Assembly: GCA_900319275.1 (NCBI GenBank)
Contig: ONNS01000009.1
Coordinates: forward strand, 1-44,136
Length of the DNA stretch: 44,136 nucleotides
Direction of reading: 5' to 3'
From: an uncultured Eubacteriales bacterium
GTDB lineage: Bacteria > Bacillota > Clostridia > Oscillospirales > Oscillospiraceae
Below, piece by piece: positions 15,574 to 24,674 of this stretch. The notes under the pieces were generated by a model. It did not search any database, was not told the origin of the DNA, and saw nothing but the letters and a program-made list of their open reading frames with translations. Numbering within the stretch: position 1 is the stretch's first letter; the number at the start of each line of letters is the position of its first letter. The translations under genes and the position numbers were made by a program.

Positions 15574-18444
15574 ATGAAAAAATCCAATTTCTGGCGGGGC
15601 ATTTCCGTGCTGCTGATCCTCGTGCTGAGCATAACCGGCTTCGGGACCGCCCTCGCCTTCCATCGGGAAGGAGACGTCAACCTCTTTCTCGGGACCCTGC
15701 CGCCGGTTCAGGCCGTGTCCGACGATACGAACTATTATCCTTCCGCTTACGGCAGCATGGAAGAAATGCGCGCGGACCTCAAGGCCTACCTGATCCAGTC
15801 GCAGGAGGAAGGAAGCGTCCTGCTCCGCAATGAGGATAAGGCGCTGCCGCTCGGCGCTTCGGACAAGGTGACGCTCTTTGGCTACGCGGCGGCCACGCCG
15901 GTCTACCACGGGGGTTCCGGCGGCCCGGCGAACACCGGCATCAACCTGTATGACGCGCTGAAGGAGGCGGGCGTTCCCGTCAACGAAACCGTATATAACG
16001 CCATCGTCGCCGCCGGCGGCAGCAGAACGAAAACCGGTCTGATCGGCGAGATCCCGGCTTCCAGCTACAGCAGCGTGACAAACAGCTTTTCCGATTACAG
16101 CGACGCGGCAATCTATGTCATGAGCCGTTTCGGCGGGGAAGAAGGCGACCTGAACCACGGCCTGCAGAGCGACTGGCAGGAGGGCCCGGCGGACATCCCC
16201 GAGCTGCGCCTGCACCCGGAGGAGATCGAAACCCTGAAGCTGATCCAGGACTCCGGCTTTGACAAGATCATCGTAGTGCTCAATTCCGGCTACGCCATGG
16301 AGCTGGGCGAGCTGCCCGAGTACGGCGTGGACGCGATCCTGTGGGTCGGCTATCCCGGCAACTACGGCTTTACCGGCGTCGCGAATCTTCTGACCGGCAA
16401 GGCCGACCCCTCCGGAAGAAACGTGATCACCTATGCCGCGGATTCCCTCAGCTCCGCCGCCATGCAGAACGCGGGCGACTTCACCTTCTCGAATCTCACC
16501 GGCCTCTACAAGAACAAGTACCTCGTCTATGCCGAGGGCATCTATGTAGGCTACAAGTACTATGAGACGCGCTATCAGGACACGGTGCTCGGCGTCAACA
16601 ATGCCGACAGCGCCAAGGGCGTCTATGCTTCCAAAGACGGCAGCTGGAACTACGCGGACGAAATGGTCTACACCTTCGGCGCGGGGCAGAGCTATGCCGA
16701 CTTTACCCAGGAGCTTCTGAGCGTCAATTGGGACTCTGCGAGCCACACCGTGACCGCCGAGGTCAAGGTCACCAACAACGGCGGCTTCGACGGAAAGAGC
16801 AAGGACGTGGTGCAGCTCTACGTCCAGCTGCCCTGGGAAGCCGGGCAGACCGAGAAGAGCGCCATCCAGCTTGCGGACTTCGGAAAGACCGCCGCCCTTG
16901 CCAGCGGCGAGAGCGAGACCGTGACGCTCAGCTTTTCCGATTACATCTTCGCCGCCTATGACAGCAAGGCTGTCAACGGCGCCGATCCCAGCAAAATGGG
17001 CGCCTATGTCTTCGACGCCGGCGATTACTACTTCGCCATCGGCGACGACGCCCACGACGCGCTCAACAATGTTCTCGCAGCCCGAGGCGCCGAGGGCATG
17101 ACCGACGCGGAGGGCAATCCCGTGCCCGGCGACGTGGCCAAGGCCCACAAGGAGACCCTGGATCAGCTGGACAACAGCACCTGGGCCGTCTCCCCCTACA
17201 CCGGCGAGGTCGTCAGCAATCATTTTGAAGACCGCGACATCAATTATTTCATCGACGGCGCCGTCACCTATCTGACCCGCGCCGACTGGAGCACCTTCCC
17301 CGACACCGTGACCACGCTGACGGCGACGCCGGAGATCCAGGATCTGATGGAGAACTTCCAGTACGTAAAGCCTGCCGACGCGCCGGATATCAGCGTCTAC
17401 AAGTACAAGCAGGAAAACGGCATCGCCTTCATCGACATGAAGGATGTCCCCTTTGACGATCCTCAGTGGGAGAAGCTCATCGACGAGCTCGCCGTTACCG
17501 AGCTTGCTCAGATCGTCGGCGATAAGATGGCGCTCGACGCCATTGCCTCCATCGACTTCCCGGCTTATGCCGGCGGCGACGGCCCGGACGGGCACCAAAG
17601 CGGCGTGCTCTTCAATGCCGAAATGGTGGCCTCCAGCAGCTTCAGCAAGGAAGTGCTGCAAAAGCGCGGCGAATTCCTGGCCGAGGAGAGCTACTGGATC
17701 GGCTTCCGACAGATCTACGCGCCCGGCGGCAACCTTCACCGCACCCCCTACAGCGGCAGAAACTTTGAGTACTACTCCGAAGACGCCATCATGAGCTATC
17801 TCTGCGGTGAGATCCAGACCAAGGCGATGGCGGAAAACGGACTGGTGGGAACCTTCAAGCATTTCTGCGGCAACGACCAGGAGACCAACCGTCACGGCGT
17901 CGCCACCTTCATGACCGAGCAGGCCTACCGCGAAGGGCCGCTCAAGGGCTTTGAGGGCGGCCTGCAGAAGGGCCACAGCCTTGGCACGATGACGGCCTAC
18001 AACCGCATCGGCTGCATCCCGACTGCCTCCGACTATGAGACCATGACCACCGTGCTGCGAGGCGAATGGGGCTTTACGGGCATCAACATGACCGACTCCT
18101 CCAAGGACTCGGCCAGCTACATGGGCACCGGTGACGCGCTGCGGGCGGGCACCAATCAGTTTAACAACGACCCTGGCCGCGTGCCCGAGGCCTCCAACTA
18201 TCTGACCAAGGATCGTGACGGCTTTATCTGGGGCAAGCTGCGCGAGGTAGCGCACTACTATCTCTATTCCATGAGCCGCTCCAACCTGATTAACGGCCTG
18301 AACAAAGAGGTTCCCGTCGAGGACTTTACGCCGTGGTGGAAACCCGCGCTGATCGGCGTCAACGCAGCCGTTGGCGTGCTTGTGCTCGGATCCCTTGCGC
18401 TCTTCACAGTCTCCACCCTCAAGGCAAGGAAGAAGGAGGAGTAA
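15574..18444 (+). CDS. GH3-C: membrane-anchored family 3 glycoside hydrolase, permuted
   Basis: 956 residues with an N-terminal membrane anchor, then alpha/beta domain (SRFGGEEGDLNHG), Fn3-like domain (YTFGAGQSYADF), and barrel with FKHFCGNDQETNRHG and nucleophile Asp841 in NMTDSSKD. A C-terminal membrane helix follows TPWWKPALIG. It is the close paralogue of GH3-B. Two positions differ: GEEGD replaces GEGxD in the region that carries the likely acid/base Glu, and CGNDQE replaces the usual xLNDQE, so specificity may have changed. Codon use is more GC-rich than in GH3-B. It lies between two unknown lipoproteins and is followed 1 nt later by a small membrane partner. Confidence 0.9.
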   Translation: MKKSNFWRGISVLLILVLSITGFGTALAFHREGDVNLFLGTLPPVQAVSDDTNYYPSAYGSMEEMRADLKAYLIQSQEEGSVLLRNEDKALPLGASDKVTLFGYAAATPVYHGGSGGPANTGINLYDALKEAGVPVNETVYNAIVAAGGSRTKTGLIGEIPASSYSSVTNSFSDYSDAAIYVMSRFGGEEGDLNHGLQSDWQEGPADIPELRLHPEEIETLKLIQDSGFDKIIVVLNSGYAMELGELPEYGVDAILWVGYPGNYGFTGVANLLTGKADPSGRNVITYAADSLSSAAMQNAGDFTFSNLTGLYKNKYLVYAEGIYVGYKYYETRYQDTVLGVNNADSAKGVYASKDGSWNYADEMVYTFGAGQSYADFTQELLSVNWDSASHTVTAEVKVTNNGGFDGKSKDVVQLYVQLPWEAGQTEKSAIQLADFGKTAALASGESETVTLSFSDYIFAAYDSKAVNGADPSKMGAYVFDAGDYYFAIGDDAHDALNNVLAARGAEGMTDAEGNPVPGDVAKAHKETLDQLDNSTWAVSPYTGEVVSNHFEDRDINYFIDGAVTYLTRADWSTFPDTVTTLTATPEIQDLMENFQYVKPADAPDISVYKYKQENGIAFIDMKDVPFDDPQWEKLIDELAVTELAQIVGDKMALDAIASIDFPAYAGGDGPDGHQSGVLFNAEMVASSSFSKEVLQKRGEFLAEESYWIGFRQIYAPGGNLHRTPYSGRNFEYYSEDAIMSYLCGEIQTKAMAENGLVGTFKHFCGNDQETNRHGVATFMTEQAYREGPLKGFEGGLQKGHSLGTMTAYNRIGCIPTASDYETMTTVLRGEWGFTGINMTDSSKDSASYMGTGDALRAGTNQFNNDPGRVPEASNYLTKDRDGFIWGKLREVAHYYLYSMSRSNLINGLNKEVPVEDFTPWWKPALIGVNAAVGVLVLGSLALFTVSTLKARKKEE

Positions 18445-18445
18445 G

Positions 18446-18871
18446 ATGAAAAACCTGTTCAAAGACAGAAAACCCGGCTTCTATCTTACGCTGATCGCCG
18501 CGTGTCTCGCCGTTGTGGGCGCCCTCGTCTATCTCGTCGCGTATCAGGCCACGGCAGATCCCGTGACCGGCACGGTTGACCGTGTGTTCAATTGGCTGAA
18601 TTTTGCCCTGATGCTTGCCGGTGGTCTGATCGCACTCGGCGGAGAAGCCCTGCGACTGCGTTTCGTACCGATCGTTGCCGGCGCCTGTTATGCCATTGGG
18701 CTGGCCCGCCATCTGGTAGAAACGGCGTATCCTCTGGCTGACGTACTGACCAAGGTGCCGTTCTTTGGCGGCGATCCCACGTTGGCTGTCACATTTGCCG
18801 CAGTCTTCGGCCTGGCAGCGCTGATCCACGTGGTGTCGTCTTTCATGGAGCATAATCAAGTCGTTCAATAA
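18446..18871 (+). CDS. Small four-helix membrane protein, GH3 partner
   Basis: 141 residues with four membrane helices (about 13-31, 50-68, 72-92, 112-133). The ATG at 18446 has GGAGGA six nt upstream and lies 1 nt after the GH3-C stop. It is homologous to the protein at 12071: same length class, helix spacing, GG-D/N segment before the last helix and conserved position behind a GH3 with a WWxP tail. The family is not recognised. A chaperone-like or scaffold role for the GH3 is inferred from context only. Confidence 0.75.
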   Translation: MKNLFKDRKPGFYLTLIAACLAVVGALVYLVAYQATADPVTGTVDRVFNWLNFALMLAGGLIALGGEALRLRFVPIVAGACYAIGLARHLVETAYPLADVLTKVPFFGGDPTLAVTFAAVFGLAALIHVVSSFMEHNQVVQ

Positions 18872-18892
18872 AAAACACAGGAGGAATAACAC

Positions 18893-20230
18893 ATGAAAAA
18901 GAAGCTTTCCCTTATCCTGGCAGCGCTGATGGCGCTTGCATTGCTGACGGCCTGCGGAAGCAGCAGCGCGCCTGCCGCAACGCAGGCTCCCGCAGCGACG
19001 GAGGCTCCCGCAGCCGAAAACACGAAGACCTTCCAGTTCGAGGGCAAGTTTGAGGAGCAGGGCGAATATGCCTCCATGCTCAACAACGCGTTCCTGCTGA
19101 CGCTGGCCGCCGACGGAACGGCTGTCTGCGACAAGTACGCCTTTGCCAATTACGATGCCTCCGACGCTGATTCCAATCCTACCTACACGCAGTCCTATCT
19201 CTCCGGCAAATGGAAGGAAGTCGAAAAGGACGGCGTTCCCTGCCTGCAGATCAAGCTCGCTTATGTCGACGCCTCCGGCAACGAGTCCAACGGCACCACC
19301 AGCTATGCCTATGACGTAGCCGGCGAGTATTCCTTTGAAATGACCTACCCCGTCACCCCCGGTCAGTCCTACACCCGCAACGCTGTCATGACCGGCAAGG
19401 AAGGCACGCTCTATGCCGATGACAACGCTTTTATCCAGGCCTACAAGCAGGAGTTCGTGGCTCCCGAGAGCATCGGACAGTTTGTTGACGAGGAGCATAA
19501 CGTGACCGCTTATCTGCAGGCGGACGGAACGATGCTTGTTTACGGAGGCTTCGATAAGTTTGCAGAGGGCAAGTGGTCTGTCACCGATGAAGGTGTTCAG
19601 GTCTCCGTCGGCGGTTCCCCCATTGCGGTTACGAACGAGGGCAGCTCTGCCAGCTTCTCCCTCGAGCGTACCATGGGAGAGGTCACCAATGAGTACACCC
19701 TCGTTTGCGCCGACGTGACCGCGCTGGCCGCTCCTGAAATCTCCGAGGAGGCTCCCTATACCGCGTCTATGGAGATGGGCGGCAATCCCACCACCGCAGA
19801 GCTTACGCTCAACGGCGACGGTACCGGCAATCTGAAGGTCTTCATGGACATCGCCGTCACCTATGAGCAGTTCGGCGACGCCGTCCTTCTGGATGCTGCC
19901 GGCGAGCTGGAGGGCTATGCCGCTTCCATCTGGGAGAACATTTCCCATGCCTACCTCCTGAACGCGGACAAGTCCATGCTGCCCGTGGCGCACGTGTGGA
20001 ACGCGGATTCCCTGGTTCTCATCGCGCTGGATGAGGCGAACATGAAGGTTCAGTTCCCAGCCTACAGCATGGAGCGGGACGGCTTCACTTACGTTCTGTC
20101 CGAGGATGGCACGCAGCTGACCGTTACAGCTCCCTCTGAGGAAGAGATGGGCGCCTTTGCGCAGGTCTGGACTGCCACCGGCGCAGAAAACTGGACCGTT
20201 GGCGGCAACATCGCCGCCAAGGCAGAGTAA
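18893..20230 (+). CDS. Lipoprotein with three repeated beta modules
   Basis: 445 residues. The lipobox is LLTAC, followed by an Ala/Pro/Thr-rich linker (about 25-45). The mature part has three similar units, each starting with a strand of the form L-x-x-DGT: LAADGTAVCDK (about 67), LQADGTMLVYG (about 206) and LNGDGTGNLKV (about 303). The first two continue with a GKW segment (LSGKWKEV; AEGKWSV). The pattern suggests small beta-barrels of lipocalin type. The family is not recognised. It is cotranscribed with GH3-C and ends the segment before a strong terminator. A surface role in binding sugars, aglycones or cell-wall material is possible. Confidence 0.78.
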   Translation: MKKKLSLILAALMALALLTACGSSSAPAATQAPAATEAPAAENTKTFQFEGKFEEQGEYASMLNNAFLLTLAADGTAVCDKYAFANYDASDADSNPTYTQSYLSGKWKEVEKDGVPCLQIKLAYVDASGNESNGTTSYAYDVAGEYSFEMTYPVTPGQSYTRNAVMTGKEGTLYADDNAFIQAYKQEFVAPESIGQFVDEEHNVTAYLQADGTMLVYGGFDKFAEGKWSVTDEGVQVSVGGSPIAVTNEGSSASFSLERTMGEVTNEYTLVCADVTALAAPEISEEAPYTASMEMGGNPTTAELTLNGDGTGNLKVFMDIAVTYEQFGDAVLLDAAGELEGYAASIWENISHAYLLNADKSMLPVAHVWNADSLVLIALDEANMKVQFPAYSMERDGFTYVLSEDGTQLTVTAPSEEEMGAFAQVWTATGAENWTVGGNIAAKAE

Positions 20231-20250
20231 TCGTACAGCACAAGGAAAAA

Positions 20251-20276
20251 GGCCCCGAATCCTCGGGGCCTTTCTT
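20251..20276 (+). terminator. Intrinsic terminator before GH3-D
   Basis: A perfect 8-bp GC-rich stem, GGCCCCGA (20251-20258) with TCGGGGCC (20263-20270), a 4-nt loop and a TTTCTT tail. It lies only about 30 nt before the GH3-D start codon, leaving little room for a new promoter. Confidence 0.9.
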
Positions 20277-20301
20277 AAAAGATGATGCAAAGGAGCTCTT
20301 T

Positions 20302-23256
20302 ATGAAAAAAACCGGCCGGGTCTGGAAGATCCTGACCCCGATCCTTGCTGTGCTGATGATCGTCTCTATCGTGGCGATCCCTGTCACAGCTTCCTTTGGC
20401 AATGCGATCAACGTCGCCCTTGGCGCGAAAACGCAGGAGATCGTCCCCGGAGAAGGCGCACAGATCTTCTTCTGGTCCGATTACGAAAGCGAAGAGGATC
20501 TCGTCGCTTTTGAACAGCAGCTGTGCCGCGATATTGAGTCCGAGGGTGCGGCGCTTCTCATCAACCGAGATAACACCCTGCCGCTCCCGGCGGGAACGAA
20601 GTTTACCACCTTCTCTCAGTCCAGCTTCAACCTCCTTTACGGCGGGACCGGCTCCGGCCAGGTCTCTGCGGACGACGCGATCACGCTCAAATCAGCGCTG
20701 GAGGAGAATTTTGGCGCAGGCACTGTCAATCTGGACATGTGGAAGTTCCTCGCCACCTCGGGCTATAAGCGCGAAAACGCAGCCACGACCGGCGGCAATC
20801 AGGCGCAGTACCGTATTAACGAGATCCCATGGAGCAAATACTCTGACGCCCTTAAAAACACCTTTTCCGAATACGGCGATGTAGCGCTTGTGGTTTTGGC
20901 CCGTTCCGGCGGTGAAGGCGCAGACCTGCCCTCTGGCCTTACGGAGCTTGAGGCGTATATGACCGACGGCGATTACCTCCGCCTCTGCAAGGAAGAAATC
21001 GAGATGTTTGAAAACCTACAGGCGCTCAAGGAGAACGGGACCTTCAAAAAGATCGTGGTTCTGCTTAACTCCTCCAACTCCCTGCAGCTCGATTTTGTCG
21101 ATGATTACGGGATCGACGCTGTCCTGTGGATCGGCGACGTGGGAATGACCGGCATTCTGGGTGTATCCGATATCCTTGCGGGCAAGGTGAACCCCTCCGG
21201 CCGCATCGTGGATACTTTCCTCAAGGACAACCACTCCGGTCCTGCCATGCAGAACTTTGGCGCCTATCCCTGGACCAACGGCTCCGAATACGCTGTCGCC
21301 ACCGCGCAGAACAACACCGACCCCGGCATCGACAAGTGCAACCGGGACTATGTGGTCTATCAGGAGGGCATCTATGTCGGTTACCGCTACTACGAGACCC
21401 GCTATGAGGACTTCGTCCTCAACCGCGGCAACGCCGGCGACTACAGGTACGACGACGATGTGGCCTTCCCCTTCGGCTACGGCCTGAGCTATACCGACTT
21501 TGCCTACTCGAATTTCAGCGTCGAGGATAAGGGCGAGACCTTCCAGGTCGAGCTCGACGTCAAAAACATCGGCAGCGTAGACGGCAAGCACACCGTGCAG
21601 ATCTATTTCCAGTCTCCCTACACCCAGTATGATATCGACAATCTCGTCGAAAAGGCGGCTGTGGAGATCTGCGGCTTTGACAAGAAAATGGTTGCTGCCG
21701 GCGATACCGAGCACTTCACGATCACTGTCAATAAGGAGGATCTGACCTCCTATGACCATCTGAATGCCAAGACCTACATCCTTGAGGACGGCGACTACTA
21801 CTTCACCGTGGGCAAGAACGCCCATGACGCCGTCAACAACATCCTGGCTGCGAAGGGCGCGGATGCCGGCCGTATGTCCGGCAGCGGCGACGCCTCCCTG
21901 ACGCAGAAGTGGACCAACGCCAGCTTTGACAAGACCACCTACGCGGTGTCCTCCGTGACCGGAGAGCCCATCACCAACCGCTTTGAGAACGCCGACCTGA
22001 ACAAGTACAGCGGCGCCGGCGGTCAGACCCTGACCTACCTCACCCGCAATGATTGGCTCGGCACCTTCCCCACGACCCAGACGCTCCATATCACGGACGA
22101 GATGTGGGCCGACGGCCTGACTCATGAGGAGAGCGGCCACCAGGCCATCGTCGAGCGGATGAAGAGCCTCTACTGGGCGGACGCGACCATGCCGCAGGTG
22201 GGCGTTTCCGGCTCGCTCAACGCCATTGATCTGGCGATGGCGGACTACGACGATCCCCGCTGGGCGGAGCTGATCTCCGAGATCCCCTATGCCGAGATGA
22301 CGGACCTTGTGTACAACGGCTTCCACCTCACCCGCCCGGTGCCCTCCATCAACCTGCCCGGCACGAACGATGAAAACGGGCCGCAGGGCTTCACCAAGTC
22401 TCTGACCGGCGGCTCCTCTGCCATGGCCTACACCTCCGAGGACGTGATGGCCGCCACCTATAACCTCGAGCTGATCGAGAACATGGGCAAGTGCATCGGC
22501 GAGGACTTCCTGCACGCGACCGACGGCTCCGGCACGGTGTTCTCCGGCATCTACGGGCCCGGTGCCAATATCCACAGAACGCCCTATAGCGGCCGCAACT
22601 TTGAGTATTACTCCGAGGACGGCTGGGTAGCCGGCAAGGTCGCCGCCGTGGAGGTCGCGGCCATTCAGGATCGCGGCGTGTATGTGTTCACCAAGCACTT
22701 CGCGCTCAATGATCAGGAGGAGGGACGCTACGGGATCTCCACCTGGGCCAACGAGCAGGCCATCCGCGAGCTGTACCTCGAGGGCTTCGAGGGCAGCATC
22801 GTCGAGGGCGGCGGTCTGGGCGTAATGAGCTCCTTCAACCGCCTCGGCGTCGTGTGGTCCGGCGCGCATTACGGCCTGATGACCGGTATCCTCCGCGACG
22901 AGTGGGGCATGAAGGGCGCGGCCATCACCGACTGCTCCGTCTTTGCCAAATATATGGACTATCGCTACGGCGTCCTCGCCGGGCAGGATCTGTGGGACGG
23001 TCACGGCAGCGGTATGGCCACGCTGGACGGGCTGGACAACGATCCCGCGATCGTGAGCGCCGTTCAACGGGCGGCAAAGAATATCACGTATTCCATCACG
23101 CACAGCCATGCCATGAACATCGGCAACGCGACGATCCGCGTCATCACCCCGTGGTGGCAGATGGCCCTCTACGCCCTTGCCGCCGTGCTGACTCTCTGCA
23201 CCGCCGGCAGCGCCGCGATGCTCATCCGCGCAAAGAAAAAAGCAAAGGAAAAATAA
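20302..23256 (+). CDS. GH3-D: membrane-anchored family 3 glycoside hydrolase, permuted
   Basis: 984 residues and the closest relative of GH3-A. Shared landmarks are IPVT in the N-terminal membrane anchor, ALGAxTQ after it, RSGGEGADLPSG in the alpha/beta domain, FPFGYGLSYTDF in the Fn3-like domain, FTKHFALNDQEEGR in the barrel, and nucleophile Asp877 in AAITDCS. The C-terminal helix follows ITPWWQMALYAL and ends in a Lys-rich tail. Unlike GH3-B and GH3-C it has no small membrane partner behind it. It starts right after a terminator and ends right before another, so its expression probably depends on read-through or on a promoter within the preceding gene. Likely an extracellular beta-glucosidase or beta-xylosidase. 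Confidence 0.9.
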   Translation: MKKTGRVWKILTPILAVLMIVSIVAIPVTASFGNAINVALGAKTQEIVPGEGAQIFFWSDYESEEDLVAFEQQLCRDIESEGAALLINRDNTLPLPAGTKFTTFSQSSFNLLYGGTGSGQVSADDAITLKSALEENFGAGTVNLDMWKFLATSGYKRENAATTGGNQAQYRINEIPWSKYSDALKNTFSEYGDVALVVLARSGGEGADLPSGLTELEAYMTDGDYLRLCKEEIEMFENLQALKENGTFKKIVVLLNSSNSLQLDFVDDYGIDAVLWIGDVGMTGILGVSDILAGKVNPSGRIVDTFLKDNHSGPAMQNFGAYPWTNGSEYAVATAQNNTDPGIDKCNRDYVVYQEGIYVGYRYYETRYEDFVLNRGNAGDYRYDDDVAFPFGYGLSYTDFAYSNFSVEDKGETFQVELDVKNIGSVDGKHTVQIYFQSPYTQYDIDNLVEKAAVEICGFDKKMVAAGDTEHFTITVNKEDLTSYDHLNAKTYILEDGDYYFTVGKNAHDAVNNILAAKGADAGRMSGSGDASLTQKWTNASFDKTTYAVSSVTGEPITNRFENADLNKYSGAGGQTLTYLTRNDWLGTFPTTQTLHITDEMWADGLTHEESGHQAIVERMKSLYWADATMPQVGVSGSLNAIDLAMADYDDPRWAELISEIPYAEMTDLVYNGFHLTRPVPSINLPGTNDENGPQGFTKSLTGGSSAMAYTSEDVMAATYNLELIENMGKCIGEDFLHATDGSGTVFSGIYGPGANIHRTPYSGRNFEYYSEDGWVAGKVAAVEVAAIQDRGVYVFTKHFALNDQEEGRYGISTWANEQAIRELYLEGFEGSIVEGGGLGVMSSFNRLGVVWSGAHYGLMTGILRDEWGMKGAAITDCSVFAKYMDYRYGVLAGQDLWDGHGSGMATLDGLDNDPAIVSAVQRAAKNITYSITHSHAMNIGNATIRVITPWWQMALYALAAVLTLCTAGSAAMLIRAKKKAKEK

Positions 23257-23263
23257 CCGGAAG

Positions 23264-23296
23264 AGTCCCGCAGGCGAAGGCTTGCGGGGCTTTTTC
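23264..23296 (+). terminator. Intrinsic terminator between GH3-D and VTC gene
   Basis: AGTCCCGCA (23264-23272) pairs with TGCGGGGCT (23283-23291) with one G-T pair, followed by TTTTT. The VTC start codon is about 20 nt further on. Confidence 0.82.
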
Positions 23297-23312
23297 AGAA
23301 AGAAGGGAGCCT

Positions 23313-23984
23313 ATGCCGTTTCGGCACGAGATCAAGCATGAGATCAACCGACAGGACCTGCTGGTGCTGCGTTCCCGGCTGGGGGCCGTGATGGCGCGCG
23401 ACAGCCACGCCCGCGGCGGAGCATACAGGATACGCAGTCTGTATTTTGATAACCTCTACGACCGGGCCCTTCTGGAAAAGCTGGACGGCTGCTCCGTAAG
23501 GGAGAAATACCGGCTTCGCTATTATAACGGCGATACCTCCTGCATCAAGCTGGAAAAGAAAAGCAAGGTGAACAGCCTCTGCCGCAAGGACTCTGTCTGC
23601 CTGAGCGCCCGGGAGGCGCAGGCTATTCTGGACGGCGAGCTTGACTGGCTCTGCGCGAGCGGAAAGCCGCTGCTTCAGGAGTTTTACGCGAAAAGTCAGG
23701 CTCTGGGCCTACGCCCGAAAACCATCGTGGACTATACGCGCGAGCCGTTCCTTTTCGCGCCCGGCAATGTGCGGGTAACGCTCGATACCGACATCCGCAC
23801 AGGAATGCGCTGCACGGATTTTTTGAATCAGGAGATCGTGACCGTTCCCGCCGGCGACCCCTACGGTATTTTGGAGGTCAAATGGGACGCGTTTCTCCCC
23901 GACGTGATCCGGGACCTTGTACAACTGCCGGGCAGGCGTGCCGGGGCTTTTTCCAAATACGCCGCCTGCAGAATCTATGGATAA
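23313..23984 (+). CDS. VTC-domain protein (polyphosphate polymerase-like)
   Basis: 223 residues forming a single VTC tunnel domain. The expected basic and acidic residues are visible: YRIRSLYFDN near residue 28, REKYRLRYYNGD near 59, KLEKKSK near 74 and EVKWD near the end. The domain is related to yeast Vtc4, which makes polyphosphate from ATP. Bacterial versions are less well studied. It is soluble, with no membrane segment of its own. It is followed by DUF4956 (membrane) and CotH, a recurrent trio in Clostridia, so the three probably act together at the membrane. The ATG is preceded by AAGGGAG. Confidence 0.85.
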   Translation: MPFRHEIKHEINRQDLLVLRSRLGAVMARDSHARGGAYRIRSLYFDNLYDRALLEKLDGCSVREKYRLRYYNGDTSCIKLEKKSKVNSLCRKDSVCLSAREAQAILDGELDWLCASGKPLLQEFYAKSQALGLRPKTIVDYTREPFLFAPGNVRVTLDTDIRTGMRCTDFLNQEIVTVPAGDPYGILEVKWDAFLPDVIRDLVQLPGRRAGAFSKYAACRIYG

Positions 23985-23996
23985 CAGGTGAAAGCA

Positions 23997-24671
23997 ATGC
24001 AAACATTTTCTGATATTTTCAATTCCAGTTTTCTGGAAAACGTGACTTCTGTCAGCCTTTTGGATATGGCGCTGGCGCTGCTGCTGTCTTTTGCGCTGGG
24101 CTTATTTATCCTTTTCGTATATAAAAAGACCTATCAGGGCGTCATGTACTCCTCCAGCTTCGGCGTAACGCTGATCGCGCTCACCATGATCACGACGGTG
24201 GTCATCCTGGCAGTGACCTCGAACGTGGTACTGTCCCTCGGCATGGTTGGCGCTCTGAGCATCGTCCGCTTCCGGACGGCGATCAAGGACCCGCTCGACA
24301 TCGCGTTTCTGTTCTGGGCTATCGCGGTGGGCATCGTGCTGGCAGCCGGCTTTATCCCGCTGGCCGTGTTCGGCTCGCTGATCATCGGCCTCGTCCTGAT
24401 CCTGTTTGTCAATCAGAAAACGCATCTCAGCCCCTACATCGTGGTGCTTAGCTGCGCAGACGGCGCGGCGGAGGACAGAGCGGCGGCCTTTCTGAAGCAG
24501 AAGGTGCAAAAGTGCATCGTAAAATCCAAAACGGTGCGCCCGGGGCTCATAGAGCTCAATATGGAGATCCGGCTGAAGGAGGATCGCACTGACTTCATAA
24601 ACGATCTTGCCGCCCTGGAGGGCGTTCACAGCGCGGTGCTCGTCAGCTACAACGGCGAATACATGGGATGA
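23997..24671 (+). CDS. DUF4956 membrane protein
   Basis: 224 residues. Membrane helices at about 17-37, 50-70 and 95-135 surround the family hallmark GALSIVRFRTAIKDP, then a cytosolic ferredoxin-like tail (about 140-224). The function of DUF4956 is unknown. It is regularly found beside VTC and CotH genes. The ATG at 23997 has AGGTG 7 nt upstream; a GTG at 23988 is possible. It lies 12 nt after the VTC stop and 3 nt before CotH. It may be the membrane channel or anchor that lets the VTC enzyme pass its product across the membrane, by analogy with the yeast VTC complex. Confidence 0.85.
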   Translation: MQTFSDIFNSSFLENVTSVSLLDMALALLLSFALGLFILFVYKKTYQGVMYSSSFGVTLIALTMITTVVILAVTSNVVLSLGMVGALSIVRFRTAIKDPLDIAFLFWAIAVGIVLAAGFIPLAVFGSLIIGLVLILFVNQKTHLSPYIVVLSCADGAAEDRAAAFLKQKVQKCIVKSKTVRPGLIELNMEIRLKEDRTDFINDLAALEGVHSAVLVSYNGEYMG

Positions 24672-24674
24672 GCC

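Noticed and set aside
14815-18462. 1215-codon minus-strand frame opposite GH3-C
   Set aside because: Low-complexity Val/Gly/His-rich composition, no motif and no ribosome site. GH3-C on the plus strand explains the sequence.
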